From positions 161,001 to 225,000 of the forward strand of contig JADLSH010000103.1 in the NCBI GenBank assembly GCA_016169945.1: 64,000 nt of DNA, in the 5' to 3' direction. Of this stretch, positions 21,721-33,500 are shown in pieces. Position 1 is the stretch's first letter, and each line of letters begins with the position of its first letter. The position numbers and the translations under genes were made by a program. The DNA comes from Trachythela sp. YZ-2020 (lineage: Eukaryota > Cnidaria > Anthozoa > Malacalcyonacea > Clavulariidae). Under the pieces are notes generated by a model. It saw only the letters and a program-made list of their open reading frames with translations, was not told the DNA's origin and did not search any database.

Positions 21721-22835
21721 TGATTGTCTCTTGTTTTTGGCTACTTTCATACTCCCTACAAGCTTGACATGACGATACAAAGTTTGATATCCACAATCAA
21801 TCGCGCCCAATAAAGACATTCAGGGACTCTGTTTATACATTCGATGGACTCGTCCCTTTCTGTCTCGCGTTGTATCGGTGACAATATCTCTTCAGATAAT
21901 GGAAAGTATTTAAACAGGTTGAATGTTTCAAATTCTGGTTCCTCTTGTACTGCTGAGGACAAACAAGATCTTGATAATGTATCTGCTAGAATCATGGTAG
22001 ATAGTGTTTTTGCGTTTCTCATAGCCGACTTCTATATCTTACTTTTGCAAATGAAGGATTATTTCTTGCAGCTTCTTTGGTAGGCGATGAAGTGCTTTCT
22101 TAAATATTGACTATAGTGGTTTTGATCTGAAAAGACAAATGTTTTACTTCCCAATTGTAGTCCTTGTACCTATCAATGGCGTAAACGATAGCCAACATAT
22201 CTTTTTCGATCAGAGCATAAAAAGATTAAGTGTCCGTAACGCTTGGCTGGCGTATGCTATAGGACAACCATTTTGGATTAGAGCAACACCATGGTCACTT
22301 TGATTACTATCTCACTTCATGTCTAACTGTTCACTGGGCTTAAATAAGCCTAGATTGGTGTGGTTGTGATTAGTTCCTCTACCTCGTTTCAAGCTTCTGC
22401 TTGAATTTCACTCCAACTCCAATGGACGTCTCGTGAGTGAGGTCTCGATGCGATTTCATCGCATCGGACAAATGAGGTAGGAAACGGCTAAGATAGTCTA
22501 CCATTCCGTTGAGGCTTCGTACATCTTCTCGATCGTTTGCTCGTGGCATCTTGGTTATGGTTCTAATTTTCTCTTAATCTGGTTTAAGGTCTTTGGTGGT
22601 GAGTAAGTGTCCACGAAATGAACTTTTTCACATGTAAACTCTATCTTCTTGGCATTTAATTTCATCTTTTTTTGTTGACTTCACTTGAAACTCGCCAATA
22701 TAGTGGTCAGTTTCACTTATAAGGACGTCATCAGTACCAAATATAAGGACGTCATCTGCAATGCACTTGACACCGGGTAGACCTTCCAATTCTTGTTGAA
22801 GTCGCTTCTGAATGATCTCACTAGACTCTTCACAG
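21721..22835 (-). pseudogene. Gypsy reverse transcriptase palm and RNase H remnant
   Basis: The minus strand reads LEGLPGVKCIADDVLIFGTD, where A-D-D is the RT catalytic motif in Y/I-x-D-D context. It then reads FRGHLLTTKDLKPD, SLNGMVDYLSRFLPHLSD, a PIAYASQALR RNase H segment and ILADTLSRSC at the end. This is the classical Ty3/Gypsy order. Frames change several times, and a short segment around TDDVLI is duplicated. Confidence 0.85.
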
Positions 22836-23999
22836 GGCCGTAGTGAGGGGGGGTATTGGGGGGGTGACGCACCCCCCCAACTTTTTTGAAATTAGAATAT
22901 TCGGAAAATTGAGTTACTCATTCGGAAAACTACGGCAACATTGGATAAACAATATCTAAGTGTGTTTACAAAAATAACAAAATCCTAACATTTCCATTAT
23001 CGCATGGATAAGAAATCTATATTTGTCGGTTTATAAATGCATGACACCTTTTTCTTTGTCTACTGTCTATTATTTCCGGATTTTAAACAGGCTCACGACC
23101 GCGCAGGGTGTCCGTTTTCACTTTTCCGCAATCTGGCCAATTTCCGTAAAAAACGTTGTTGAGGAACTTTTCACAATTCACGTGCATATCCAAATATCGA
23201 GTTTTGTTTAACGTTATGCCTCCGAAAAAGAAACGCTTTAAAGTTGAATGTCTCGTTTGTCACGCTACATTTGACTCGGACGATCGGAGGAAACACAACG
23301 AATTGTGTCATAGCGCTGAGCGCTCATCTGAAAGCGCACTAGCATATCGGGTTTAAAGTCGCTGGCGCACCAGATAACCCATTTAAGGTGCGTTTTATAA
23401 TTACATTTTGTTACTTTTTAAGAGGTAGTTAGGTAGTAGTTCGGCTATGATTCCATACCTATGATAAGTAAATCGATATAGGGCCTAACAGTTGGTCCCG
23501 AAGACGACTAAATTAGTGCTTAGCTTATGAGTTATGAAGGCGGTTGTACTGCATTGTATTTAATAGTTGTTTTAAAAAAACCCATATAAATATGACACTA
23601 CACTTGTTTCCTGACATAAGTACGTACGCCAAAAGTTCTTGACGTTCAGTTAATAATGTTATTTGTGTGCAACTGCAACCATTTTACTGTAGATAAATTA
23701 TGATACCGTTATCGTAGAATTAAATTGTCTATTTTTCGCCTTCTTTGTATGTTAAACACTTAAACCGCAATTCAGAAATCTGTTAACTGCCGCTGGAAAT
23801 CGTTTGATTTCTCTGAAACTTGCCCTCAGAATGCGGGAAATGCCATTTCCCAGATCCTATAATTGAAAATTTTCCCGGGGAACATGCCCCCGAACCCTCC
23901 TAGGTTAACGCCCCTAGATTACGGCGCGTACCCCAACCTATTCGGAAAACAGTTGTGTGATTCGGAAATTTTCGACTTACACCCCCCCAACTTTACCTG
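22836..23999. mobile_element. Insertion in the Gypsy RT, probably a hAT-like DNA transposon fragment
   Basis: The left end reads CAGGGCCGTAGTGAGGGGG, a common hAT-type terminus. Near both ends CCCCCCCAACTTT and TTCGGAAA words recur. A plus-strand frame from ATG 23216 encodes MPPKKKRFKVECLVCHATF followed by D...H...C, a short zinc-finger-like start of a transposase or chimeric ORF, ending at 23356. No clear inverted right end was found, so the right limit is approximate. Confidence 0.5.
23216..23356 (+). CDS. Zinc-finger-like first coding segment within the insertion
   Basis: The 46 residues start with a lysine-rich MPPKKKRFK and contain C-x2-C and H-x4-C (VECLVCHATF ... HNELCH). The frame ends at TAA. 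The next frame (VAGAPDNPFK) suggests a frameshift or splice. The family is not assigned. Confidence 0.35.
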   Translation: MPPKKKRFKVECLVCHATFDSDDRRKHNELCHSAERSSESALAYRV

Positions 24000-24010
24000 C
24001 TAGCTGCACT

Positions 24011-24146
24011 TTAACGGACGTCGTCTTTTCTAAAGATGATAACCCAAGCATCTGAGCTGCATGAAGAGTCTGACTCTTCATGCAACTCCAGATGCCGGAA
24101 AGCTTGGGTTATATCATCTTTAGAAAAGAAAGACGCGTCCGTTAAA
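24011..24146. repeat. Foldback: inverted duplication of a Gypsy RT segment
   Basis: AACGGACG-CGTCTTTTCTAAAGATGATA-ACCCAAGC on the left is mirrored on the right as GCTTGGGTTATATCATCTTT then CTTTCTTTTCTAAAG-type sequence, with the centre at GAGTCTGACTC (about 24071). Arms are about 60 bases. One arm matches the expected FFSKDDITQAF coding of the RT and the other is its inverted copy. Confidence 0.8.
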
Positions 24147-25560
24147 TCGGGAAACAAATCGAAAATGACTGGGATCTGGTAACGTTCCCTTTCCAAAGAG
24201 CATCCAGTGGCTTCGTATCGATACAAACACGTAACTCTCCCGATTTCTTCACAGCAACTACAATCTAGCTGACCCATTGAGTAGACTCATCTACAAGAAC
24301 AAATAGTTTAAGATTTTCGCGTCAGTTTTTCTTTGAACTTTTTATTATGGAAACGGGCACTTTTTTAGTTGGAAACCAACAGGTTTGCATTCACGATCAA
24401 CTTGGAAGTGAACTTTACCAGGGAGTGTTCCACGCTTCTCATCACAACATTCACGAAATTTTCGCTGTCAACTGTCAATAATTTCATTCCTTCCACCGCA
24501 CTCAAACCCAACAACGGTGTAAGGTCTTCGCTGACAATCAACTTCTCGTCGTCCTTTGGGTAGATCATTGGAAGCATAGAAGCTCCTACGGGTTTAACTT
24601 TTGTACCATTCTACATCACCAGTGTCCGCGAGCACGGGTTGAGTTTCACATCTTGAACAGACTTGAGCGATAAGATATTTTCACTTACTCCGGCATCAGT
24701 CCGGATTTGACAGCTTTTCCACAGACATTCATCTTTGCAAACACGGCTCTTTCTTTTACTTCATGGACTTTTGTCATGTTTATTTCTTCAAATTCGCCTT
24801 CTCTATCAATACATTAGGCAGAAGTTCTCTTTCACTACTTGCCAAGTGATTGTTCTTTCTCATTTCTTACGAGACTTTCCCAACGTTGGGCATTTTTTTC
24901 TTGTCCGGAACGTGTTCATAGCCAGTGAACTTGCAACAAATATTTTTCCGTGTGAAAACTTGCGTTAGGTTACTCTTTTTTTGTTTCTTTTGATTAGACT
25001 TGACCTGATATATTTTGCTCGGCTCCGCAAAAGACTTCATTTGTATATCGGTAATCGCTTCGCTGCGATATATATCAATAGATCGCAGTGAGATCCCGTA
25101 TTCTAAATACCCTATTTTAAATACAGTATTCTAAATACAATAATTTGTGGGTTGTTCATTCTTTATTCCCAGGACGATTCGGTTACGAATCAAACTTTCC
25201 CGAAGGCAATCACAAAAGTCGCAGATTTTAGCTATGAAGTTTATCTCTCTTGTTCAAACAATATCTTTGACATCACCGATATCTCATTGACTTCACCGAT
25301 ACAATGTTTTTCCAAGTTATTCATGACAACTCGCCAGTCATTTGCATTCTCGTCTCCTGAATAGTTGAATGTCGTGATAACTTTCAGCCCGACCTCTCCA
25401 ATCGCATATTCAACGCTTTCTTGACACAATCTCGAAATAACAAAGTAGTAGTTGTACTTTTCTTGCCATAACTTCCAGTTTTGTGCGACCTCGCGGCTGC
25501 TTTTTAGGTCAAGAGGTTATAGCGGTTGATGAAACAATGCTGATTGGGTCAGCGGCACTT
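24147..25560 (-). pseudogene. Gypsy gag, protease region and RT start remnant
   Basis: From upstream on the minus strand: a gag-like segment (25241-25429, FNYSGDENANDWRVVMNNLE), a zinc-knuckle region with H-x-P-x3-KCPTLGKSRKK near 24870-24960, a protease-like stretch with LLGLSAVEGMKLL (24365-24577), and the RT entry REEYQIP-like RERYQIPVIFDLFPDLTDA. Order and strand agree with the pol parts at 20825-22835. Multiple stops. Confidence 0.7.
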
Positions 25561-25667
25561 GGGTTATTTGGTTAGAAGACTGACTTGGCTCTTCGTCAGA
25601 CATATCAACGGTCTACATTGTCGCTCTTAGATATTAACCGATGTGGAATTATCCCGCTACCACCATG

Positions 25668-26064
25668 TGTTATAATAGCGAGTTTACGATTCACAACCAA
25701 AAAGAAAAATATGATAACTCACCTTAAAACATACTACGTTCTCAACACGACGTAGAATTGGAAAAATTGCGTTTCGTAGTGCAATAAGACGCCGCGGGAA
25801 AAAGTTAAGTCACCACAAACGCACTACTCTTCAGTGCTCTTGCGGCGTCTTCGCACACCGCGTCGTCAATCGGAAACTCGCTAATATCAAACAAACAGCG
25901 ACTTTTAACAACAGTTATTTCAAAATAAATCTCTACTAACTAACTTGTAAACAATATACTTGTATTTATATGCAGCTATTAACCTAATTTAAATAAAAAT
26001 AACTTGAAAGCTAAATAACTAATGGTATATAGACTACATGATGTATTAAGCATATATTATAACA
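25668..26064 (-). repeat. 5' LTR of the minus-strand Gypsy element, 397 bp
   Basis: In element orientation it begins TGTTATAATATATGC and ends CTATTATAACA. Just inside is TGGTAGCGGGATAA, which suits a tRNA primer site (a Met-type primer is likely but not certain). Its outer end matches the partial LTR at 20499-20566. Confidence 0.8.
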
Positions 26065-27212
26065 CCATGCAGTCAAGATGCAATTCTCGCATTCAAGTGT
26101 ACGACTGGATATGCGCCAGGTTACCTTACCTTAAAAGTATTAAAAGAAGGGAAGTATGCAAGTGTACTACCAGTAATGAATAAAAATTGAGCAATCTTAG
26201 TGCAAGAATGCTTCTGGCCATTGGAATTTTTACAACCGTACCGTTAATTTATGGAATAACCGTCCAACAGAACTTAAATTATCTTGATGTATTTCGGATT
26301 TGAAACAAATTAACTTTAAAATCTATAGGCTAATAGGTGACTTTTTTATCTTATTAACTTAACTATATAGAAATGCTATAGAGCTTAGCTATACAGCTCA
26401 TGTCTTAAACCTATTAATATTACCATTGAACTCTAGCTTATAACTACGGCTACACCAATTGATGAGAAACGCTTATTGTAACTTCGTGGTTGTCGAGCAT
26501 TGTTGACAATATTTGAATTTCGTTTTTGATGGGTAGATACCATAATAGAAAAGAAATTCAATAAAAAGAAAATGTGAGTTGCAAATAGTAGCAAATACAG
26601 TAGAGATAAAATGGCCATGAATTAGCATTATATAACTAAGCGTTTCGTAAACCACACCGTTACAGAGACGTGATAAAAATTTTGCTCTTTTAAATTTACA
26701 TGATCGCCCTTTGCCGTGATAGGATGAAAAACTGGGTCATTTTGATTTATTGAGAAAAGTAACGGTTCATGTTAAACTGACAGTATCTCAGCAACATTTC
26801 AGTTCGATTAATCGCCGGTCTAACATTTTGTTTACGTCCAGTAGCATTTTTCATTACAACCGAATCATCACGCCTTCCAACCCATTGTCTCCATGAGGAA
26901 TGAGTCATACAATGTCTGTCATTGGAAAATCTCACGTGATCTCCTTCGTCTCGGCGAATAATATATATTATTACAGGCTATTAAATATGGGCCAAATATT
27001 TGTTACGGTATCGAAACTCAACATCTACAGTAAGTTTTGCGATTAAAAATTTGTGTGACCCGGAGACGGAGTGTTGATTTACGTATATAATAATTATATT
27101 CTTCTTTAAAAATATTTAGACAGGATGGTCCATTCAGGAAAAGCTAGTTTAAATGGAGCCCTGCATATATACAATATATTAAAATACAAATATTACTAAT
27201 ACAATATTAATA
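26065..27212. other. No recognised feature
   Basis: AT-rich with short frames only. Confidence 0.4.
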
Positions 27213-27362
27213 GGTTATTGACCGAGCGTGAGGTCTGTACAGTGAAATATCGGACCGAGGTTTTTTAGTACGGACCAAGCGAGCGCAGCGAGCGCGGTCC
27301 GTACTAAAAAACAGAGGTCCGATATTTCACTGTACAGACCGAACAAGCGAGGTCAATAAACT
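27213..27362. repeat. Hairpin repeat H1 (arms about 73 bp)
   Basis: Left arm GGTCTGTACAGTGAAATATC, then GGACCGAGGTTTTTTAGTAC and GGACC-AAGCGAGCGC; the right arm is the near-perfect complement, and the centre is GAGCGCAGCGAGCGC. TTATTGACC/GGTCAATAA closes the stem, and TTTATTATATGG follows. A related TATATAATAA block recurs at 27780. Confidence 0.9.
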
Positions 27363-27540
27363 GTTTATTATATGGATCTTGAGTTTGATTCTTAAATTAA
27401 TTAAGGCATAAACAAGAATTTTTCGCCACCTTTCATGTTGAGACATGAAATGGCTTCCTCATTAGCTATTCTGTTACTTTTATCGAACAACGACGGTTGT
27501 TTGCCAGTTTGGCAATTTGGCTTGCATAACGATGGCATTG

Positions 27541-27712
27541 TTTTTTTTTGTTTTATTAATTGCAAATTTTTAAAATTTTAAATTTGAAAAATTTTTAAAA
27601 AATGTTTAAAATTTTTTTTAAATTTTTAAAATATTTAAAAAAAATATTTTTAAATATTTCTGTTTTAAATTTTTAAAATTTAATTTAAAATTTTTAATTT
27701 TTTAATCCGGGA
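27541..27712. repeat. Near-pure A/T tract
   Basis: Alternating blocks of A and T (AAATTTTTAAAATTT) with almost no G or C for 170 bases; highly self-complementary. It lies between hairpin H1 and CCATATAATAATTAG. Confidence 0.85.
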
Positions 27713-28072
27713 CACCGGTCCGGATACGGCTTTTATCGGACCGCTCGCTAGCCAATCAGAACCGCGGATTTCATAAAGCCATATAATAATTAGTTATTAT
27801 TTATAGTGGTATCCCCACCTATTTTTAAGTGACTTATTTGTTGCGCGACCGCCGAGGGAGACACCCTCGTTTCTCGCTCAAAAATAAAAATAGGTCCGCA
27901 AAGCGTACATGTATCTGCTCATACGTATTTGCATAATTTGCATAATTGTATAATGATGTCAAAGCATAAGGTCAATGTCACTCAATGAGTGTGCCTTTAA
28001 AAAAATGTGCACACATGGGATGAGGGCCTATAGCCCATGGGAGCAATGCAGTCTCTTCAGCAAAGGCTTGCC

Positions 28073-28292
28073 AGCTTTATAAAATATTTAGTCGTCTTAC
28101 ACAGGGTTTTATGAAGCGTGGGGGGGGGGCGTGCTGTACACATGGGGAAAATAGGGGATTTAGAAATGCAAGCGCGCGGGAAAACATCTAAAAACATTGT
28201 GTAAGACTCCTAAAAATGCTCGAGAACGCACGCTCTCGCCTCCCCACACTTCACGAAACTCTGCGTAAGACGACTAAATATTTTTTAAAGCT
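28073..28292. mobile_element. Inverted-repeat element, about 220 bp
   Basis: AGCTTTATAAAATATTTAGT then CGTCTTACACAGGGTTTTAT on the left and its complement on the right agree at about 85 percent for about 55 bases. Short homopolymer G runs lie inside. The target duplication is unclear. Confidence 0.7.
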
Positions 28293-28674
28293 CGCAATCC
28301 TCTGCGGAGGAGAGTTGGCAATGTTTAAAACAATTGTGAAACCTTCAGATTTTAGTCTTTTATAATTGAGAATAAAGGTTGTAATAACTGCACTATTTAC
28401 ACACCTCATTTAAATATTACATACCATCAACTCATTTAGTCCCCCTAGTCACAGTTTGGGATTGGAAAGAAATGCCAAACTGTGCTTATATCTTTATACC
28501 AATCAAATATCAAAAGTATAAGGTGAGAATGACGATTTTGACCCAAATAGTGTTGGAATAAATATTGCATTATTTTAACACTTTTATGCGTGAACTTTGT
28601 CGAATTAGAAGCTCGAATAATGTAGGATATTTGTACAATATTTAAAAAGGCTTACCTTGTTTCCTGATTCAAAT

Positions 28675-30447
28675 GACATTGGTCAAATAGTTACATTAAC
28701 CAAATAGTTAAAATAAGATCTAAAGGTTCCATTACTCCAGACAAGATAAATAATGGTGGCGTTGAATTTGATCAACCGCAGGATATTGCCAATCAATTCA
28801 ACATCTTCTTCAGAGATATTGGTCCCCAACTCGCGGAAAAAATACCTCCTTCTAATAAAGATTTTCGAGAGTATCTTACTCCCTTGAATTCCGACGAAAG
28901 TTTCTTTTTTACACCTACAACTCCTAATGAAGTGGCTTCTATGATAAACGAGCTCAGTGGCTCAAAGGCTTTGGGCCCTCATGGAATTCCTATTAGTCTA
29001 CTGAAACTTGCAAAACCAGTTATTGCATCAGAACTGAGTGAAATATATAATTTTTCATTTACTTCTGGTATATTTCCTGTAGAACTGAAGCTCTCGCGAG
29101 TAATCCCTCTTTATAAAAATGAATCGATTCACTTGTTATCAAATTACAGACCTATTTCATTACTTTCACCATTCTCAAAAATGTTAGAAAAATTAATGTG
29201 CAAACGCCTATTATCATATTTGAATAAAAAGAACATTATATACAAATACCAATTTGGATTTCGGAAAAACCATTCAACAACGTTGGCATTAATTGAAATT
29301 ATTGACAATATTCTTAATGCCATGGATAAGGGGCTTTATACTTGTGGAATATTTATTGATTTTTCAAAGGCATTTGACACTATTAACCACACGATCCTCC
29401 TTTCCAAGTTGGAGCACTATGGTATTCGTGGCGTTGCATTACATTGGTTTAGAACCTATCTAACGGATCGCTCACAATTTGTAGACTCTAATGGAACACT
29501 CTCAAACACTATTAAAACAAACTGTGGTGTTCCACAGGGTTCAAATTTAGGTCCACTATTATTTCTTATTTATGTTAATGACATCTCGAATTGTAGCAAT
29601 GTTTTAAAATTGCGGTTATTCGCAGACGACACTAATGCTTTTTTGGAAGGTAGTAATATACTAACTTTAACCACAATGGTTAATGTTGAATTAGAAAAAC
29701 TTACTAATTGGATTAAAGCAAATAAATTATCGCTAAATATAAAAAAATCAAAATTTATGATATTTTCATCCATTAGAAAACAATTTCACTATATTCCAAA
29801 TATTAAGTTGGGTGGCTCTTCACTAGAGCAGTCAGAATTTTTTAAATATTTGGGTGTCCTTCTTGACAGAAATTTGAATTGGAAATTTCATATAAACGTT
29901 ATATGTAAGAAACTTTCCAAGAATATTGGCATGATTTCAAAATTACGTCACTATGTTGATCTTGATACATTAAAAAAGGTTTATTACTCCCTAATATATC
30001 CTTATCTTTATAATGGGGCAATTATCTGGGGAAATACGTACCAATCTCGTCTTAATCAGCTAAGCATTTTAAATAACAAAGCTCTCAAGATCATGACTTT
30101 TTCCGAACCTCGATCCCATGCTCCACCTCTCTACAAATTACTAGGTATTCTTCAAGTAAAAGACATTGTTTACACCCAAAAATGTACTTTTATGTACGAT
30201 TACGTTAATAATAGGTTACCAGTAGCATTTTCTAATTATTTTACAAGCTCTTCAGAGGTGCATCAGCATTATACTCGATATTCAACCATAACTTTCATTT
30301 GCCATCCGTTTCTAGTAACTCAGGAAAATTCTCATTAAAATTTTCTGGAATAAAAATCTGGAGTTCTCTTAATAATCAAGACAAATTACTGCCTAGGAAA
30401 TCTCTAATAAAAAGAATTAAAAAGAATTGCCTTGACACCTATTTCTA
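28675..30447 (+). pseudogene. CR1/L2/Jockey-like LINE reverse transcriptase, nearly intact
   Basis: A frame open from about 28675 to 30338 contains the full RT: NYRPISLLSPFSKMLEKLM, QFGFRKNHSTT, FIDFSKAFDTINH (motif A), VPQGSNLGPLLF (B), LRLFADDTNAF (C, catalytic A-D-D at about 29620-29632), LNIKKSKFMIFSS (D), FKYLGVLLD and LNNKALKIMTF. The apparent ATG-less start reflects 5' truncation; the endonuclease is missing. A frameshift near 30300 separates the last segment, which continues SGIKIWSSLNN to a stop near 30447. The 3' end has AATAAA near 30720 and an ATTCT-type tail to 30778. It interrupts a possible host exon on the other strand. Confidence 0.9.
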
Positions 30448-30744
30448 ATATGAAATGTTTACTTTATATTCTCTCTTATATCTGAATTTCTATAATCAAA
30501 TTAAACCTATTGTGTGTGATACAAATTGTTAATGTACAGTATGTGTGTATATATGTATTTATTATATTTCTTTATATATTTCTAAATTTATTTTCTTTTA
30601 TATTATTATTTGCCATATTTAATTCATTGTTGTATATAGATCTTATGGGGAATTGGCTCGAAAACTTTAGTTACTCCAATTCCCCAGCACCGTTCTCTTT
30701 CATGTAAATCTTTATTGTAATAAATTTTTTTTCCGAGTGCAAAT

Positions 30745-30778
30745 TAAATTCTATTCTATTCTTCTATTCTATTCTTCT
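30745..30778. repeat. (ATTCT)n tail of the LINE
   Basis: TTCTATTCTATTCTTCTATT units follow the 3' UTR and mark the insertion end. The unit differs from the CTAT tails of the other LINEs in the window. Confidence 0.8.
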
Positions 30779-31003
30779 ATATATAGCAGGTCAAGGCAAA
30801 TACTTTGTGTAAATTGGCGAATCATTCCACAGCGTAAAATGCTATCAAACCACTTCCAACACTCCCTACAAATACTCCCTCGACTCTTGCCAGGTTCAAA
30901 ATAGTACAGAAAATTAAAATTATCGTTGGTTTCATGGATAATTTTCAACGTCAAATTTAATATTTTACTCATGTTTACAACTCTCGCCCTTCAGTAGTCC
31001 GCC
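30779..31003 (-). CDS. Possible host first exon, cut by the LINE
   Basis: On the minus strand a CAAGATGGCGGAC word (YY1-like, about 31000) lies some 30-40 bases before ATG 30972. The frame reads MSKILNLTLKIIHETNDN and later RGSICRECWKWFDSIL, and meets the LINE tail at 30779. Beyond the LINE (28656-28672, minus) the sequence reads ...GGAAACAAG|GTAAGC, a good splice donor. YY1 words just downstream of start sites are common in animal housekeeping promoters. I do not recognise the protein. It could be a disrupted gene or a chance frame. Confidence 0.35.
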
Positions 31004-31034
31004 ATCTTGAAATACGCAACATCAATCCTGTTAT

Positions 31035-31781
31035 CAGTGTGACCAGATATTTTCAGGACCAATTACTAAAAATGCCTGCGAAAAATTACTAAATCCAGAA
31101 AAAAATTACTAAAGTTGCACACTTCCCAAAACAGCTCATAAATCGGTTTTGTATTAAACTACCATAATGCTTAGCGAGTATAATGAGAATAAATATCATT
31201 ATTCATGTTGCTCCTATAAATTATTAACCCAAGATTTCAGGCTTTGGGCCAGGGCGGCGGAGTCTGCAGAGCTGGGGGAGGGCAAAAGGGCTGTCACCTT
31301 CAGATGTCCATAATTTTTCGAGAGACATTTGTCCCCCCCCCCCCACCAATACCCAAACCGCTTCGCCGCCCCAACTTTGGGCAAAATAGAAAGCATTGTT
31401 GCAGAAACATTTGAGAATTTCTGTTTGCCAAATTTCACGTTTCGCATGTGTGATGCTTGTTGCAAAAACGTCGTTTGCCCTGTCCAGACGCAGGCCTCAG
31501 GAGTTGTGACACTGTCACCAGCGGGCCGAGCTGCCTTAGCTACCAGAACTGCCTCCCGCCTGTGCCTACATAGCTTTGACGAGGACACTATTTTCTCTCA
31601 AAATGTGACAGTGTTCATACAAAACAATTGGTAAAATTTGAGAAATTCATCTTTTATCTAATTACCAACAGATTACTAAATTTCCCAAAAAATTACCAAA
31701 AAATTACTAAAAATATTTAATTACTAAAAAAGTCCCAAAAATTACCAAAAGTAATTAAAATTACCAAATCTGGTCACACTG
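31035..31781. mobile_element. Non-autonomous hAT element, 747 bp, with 8-bp duplication
   Basis: Ends CAGTGTGACCAGAT and its complement ATCTGGTCACACTG, flanked by CCTGTTAT at 31027-31034 and 31782-31789. Subterminal AAATTACTAAA repeats occur on both sides. The middle has two overlapping frames (31214-31588 minus, 31329-31634 plus) with no transposase motif, so it is probably a deletion derivative. Confidence 0.9.
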
Positions 31782-31789
31782 CCTGTTAT

Positions 31790-32660
31790 ACATCGAGATC
31801 AGAGTAACAATATAATTACGTCATTTTAAGCTAGCGATCACTGATTGGTCAAACGAGGTATAAGCTAATCGCTGATTGGCTGATATAAGCTCGTCGCTGA
31901 ATGGCTACAAGCTAACACACTCTTACTCGCACGATAGCAATATATCTGCCAAAAACCAAAAATGTTTTAGCCAACGACATGAAGAATTCCAAAACCAAGA
32001 GTTTGAACCCTTGCGAGTATGATTTGAATTAGTTACATTTTGAGGTTAGGCTAATCATCGACCGCCCATTGCTACAATCCAACGAAAATACAAAATTTGT
32101 ACATCGAAGTCTATAATTTATTGCCGCTAAATCCAACGGCTAATGCCTCATCAAAAGCAAAAAGCGGGAATGCAATGTCATTTTAACGTCGTAGTCAATG
32201 CTCGTAGTGCTACCGCCGTGCTCTCATCGTGGCCAATTCAGCAGTATGAATCGGCGAAAGGGAGCAGAATTCAGGTAACCGTATATGATTACCGAGATTC
32301 TTTACTGCAATGAAATTATCAATTCATTCATTGTACATGCAGTTTTGTCTCATCGTTTACACATATTGTTTTACAGTCTTAAGTTTGATATTCCTTTTTA
32401 AAATATATGCATGGTATGCAGCGAATCAACGAGTGGGTTGTTTTTGTAATTTGCATATAAAAGGAACGGCATTTGGTTGGTGAACTTTGGAGGAGTAAAT
32501 ACTTTCATCACAAGTTATATCATTAATTATCTTCTATAGGTAAGTTAAATTCCGTAAAGATGTGTTACGTCTTTGAAAGAAAACATTCGTTCTTAAGTGT
32601 CTTTTGGTAAACTATTACTGTGTGACTGGAAAATAATTGTTATATATACATTACATATAC
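31790..32660. other. Non-coding, with a triplicated 30-mer
   Basis: At 31829-31920 a unit like TAAGCTAATCGCTGATTGGC occurs three times with changes. The rest shows nothing recognised. Confidence 0.5.
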
Positions 32661-32780
32661 CTTTACAAGTCCTTCCACCGTTCATTGAGGTGAAACCCAA
32701 TTCACATTGACATGACAAGGTATCGTTGATGTTTCTGCAGTAACTTAAAGCACCGCATGAAGCATTTGGGCATCCAGCTC
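32661..32780 (-). CDS. Exon: EGF domain
   Basis: A 120-nt exon on the minus strand, TTTACAG before it and GTATAT after it, phase 1 on both sides. It reads GAGCPNASCGALSYC, then CRNINDTLSCQC and ends NGGRTCK. Six cysteines have EGF spacing; there is no D-I-D-E-C start, so it is a plain EGF. It joins the YWTD exon upstream as RQPE-GAGC and the cbEGF at 16588-16713 downstream as K-DIDEC, both in frame. In LDL-receptor-type proteins an EGF directly follows the YWTD propeller and packs against it. Confidence 0.85.
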
Positions 32781-33500
32781 CTGTAAAGAGATTCGAAATT
32801 TTTAGCTTTCATTTTACTTCGAAGAAATTGTCTGGTAGTAAACCTTAAACGTTTAGATATCTCAGTAGATTTCTCTACAGAGTACAACTACATTCATAAG
32901 TGGATAATTAATCTTTGATTATCGGATATATAATCTTGACTAGTTTTCCTGGACAAGTTATATTTGCTCGAAACTAAGACAAAAAATTTACAATTTTTTT
33001 TATCAAGGAGCCTTGTTAAAAAGTTGGTTGTACCAGCTTTAGAACAAGAATAATTGTTCGTGTGTACGGCCGAAAATGAAAATTTAACAAAGAAATGCAC
33101 AGTACGCAACTGCACACTCATCTTCGATCTAAACATGAAGTATTCAGTTGTGTCGTGAATACGAGGGCTCGTAAAACTTTCCAAGAAAGTGGAAAAAGTT
33201 TACATTTAAATGTTTTGAATAGTCAATACCTGTAATGCGAAAAAATACATGCAGACGTTTTAAGTCGGAAGTTGTCATATTGATTTACATTCATGTATTT
33301 ACATGGAAGAGGTATTTGCACGAACGAAATGCATTTGGCGAATATGTGAAATTCCAGGCAAATGAACCAATGAGGACACAATGCAATCTAGCTACTTTGT
33401 TATTTTACTCGTCAAGAGGAAATCTTGGGCATTAATAAACCTAATCAGGATACATGTGTTAGTTTGTTGTGAAGAGGGGAGGGTTACTTAATTGAGAGAC
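32781..33500. other. No recognised feature
   Basis: Intron side of the EGF exon; short frames without domains. Confidence 0.4.

Noticed and set aside
31214..31634. Overlapping frames of 124 and 101 codons inside the hAT element
   Set aside because: They are on opposite strands of the same GC-rich stretch and show no transposase motif.
32262..32275. Short frame MNRRKGAEF before a CAG|GTAACC donor
   Set aside because: Too short, no promoter or partner exon.
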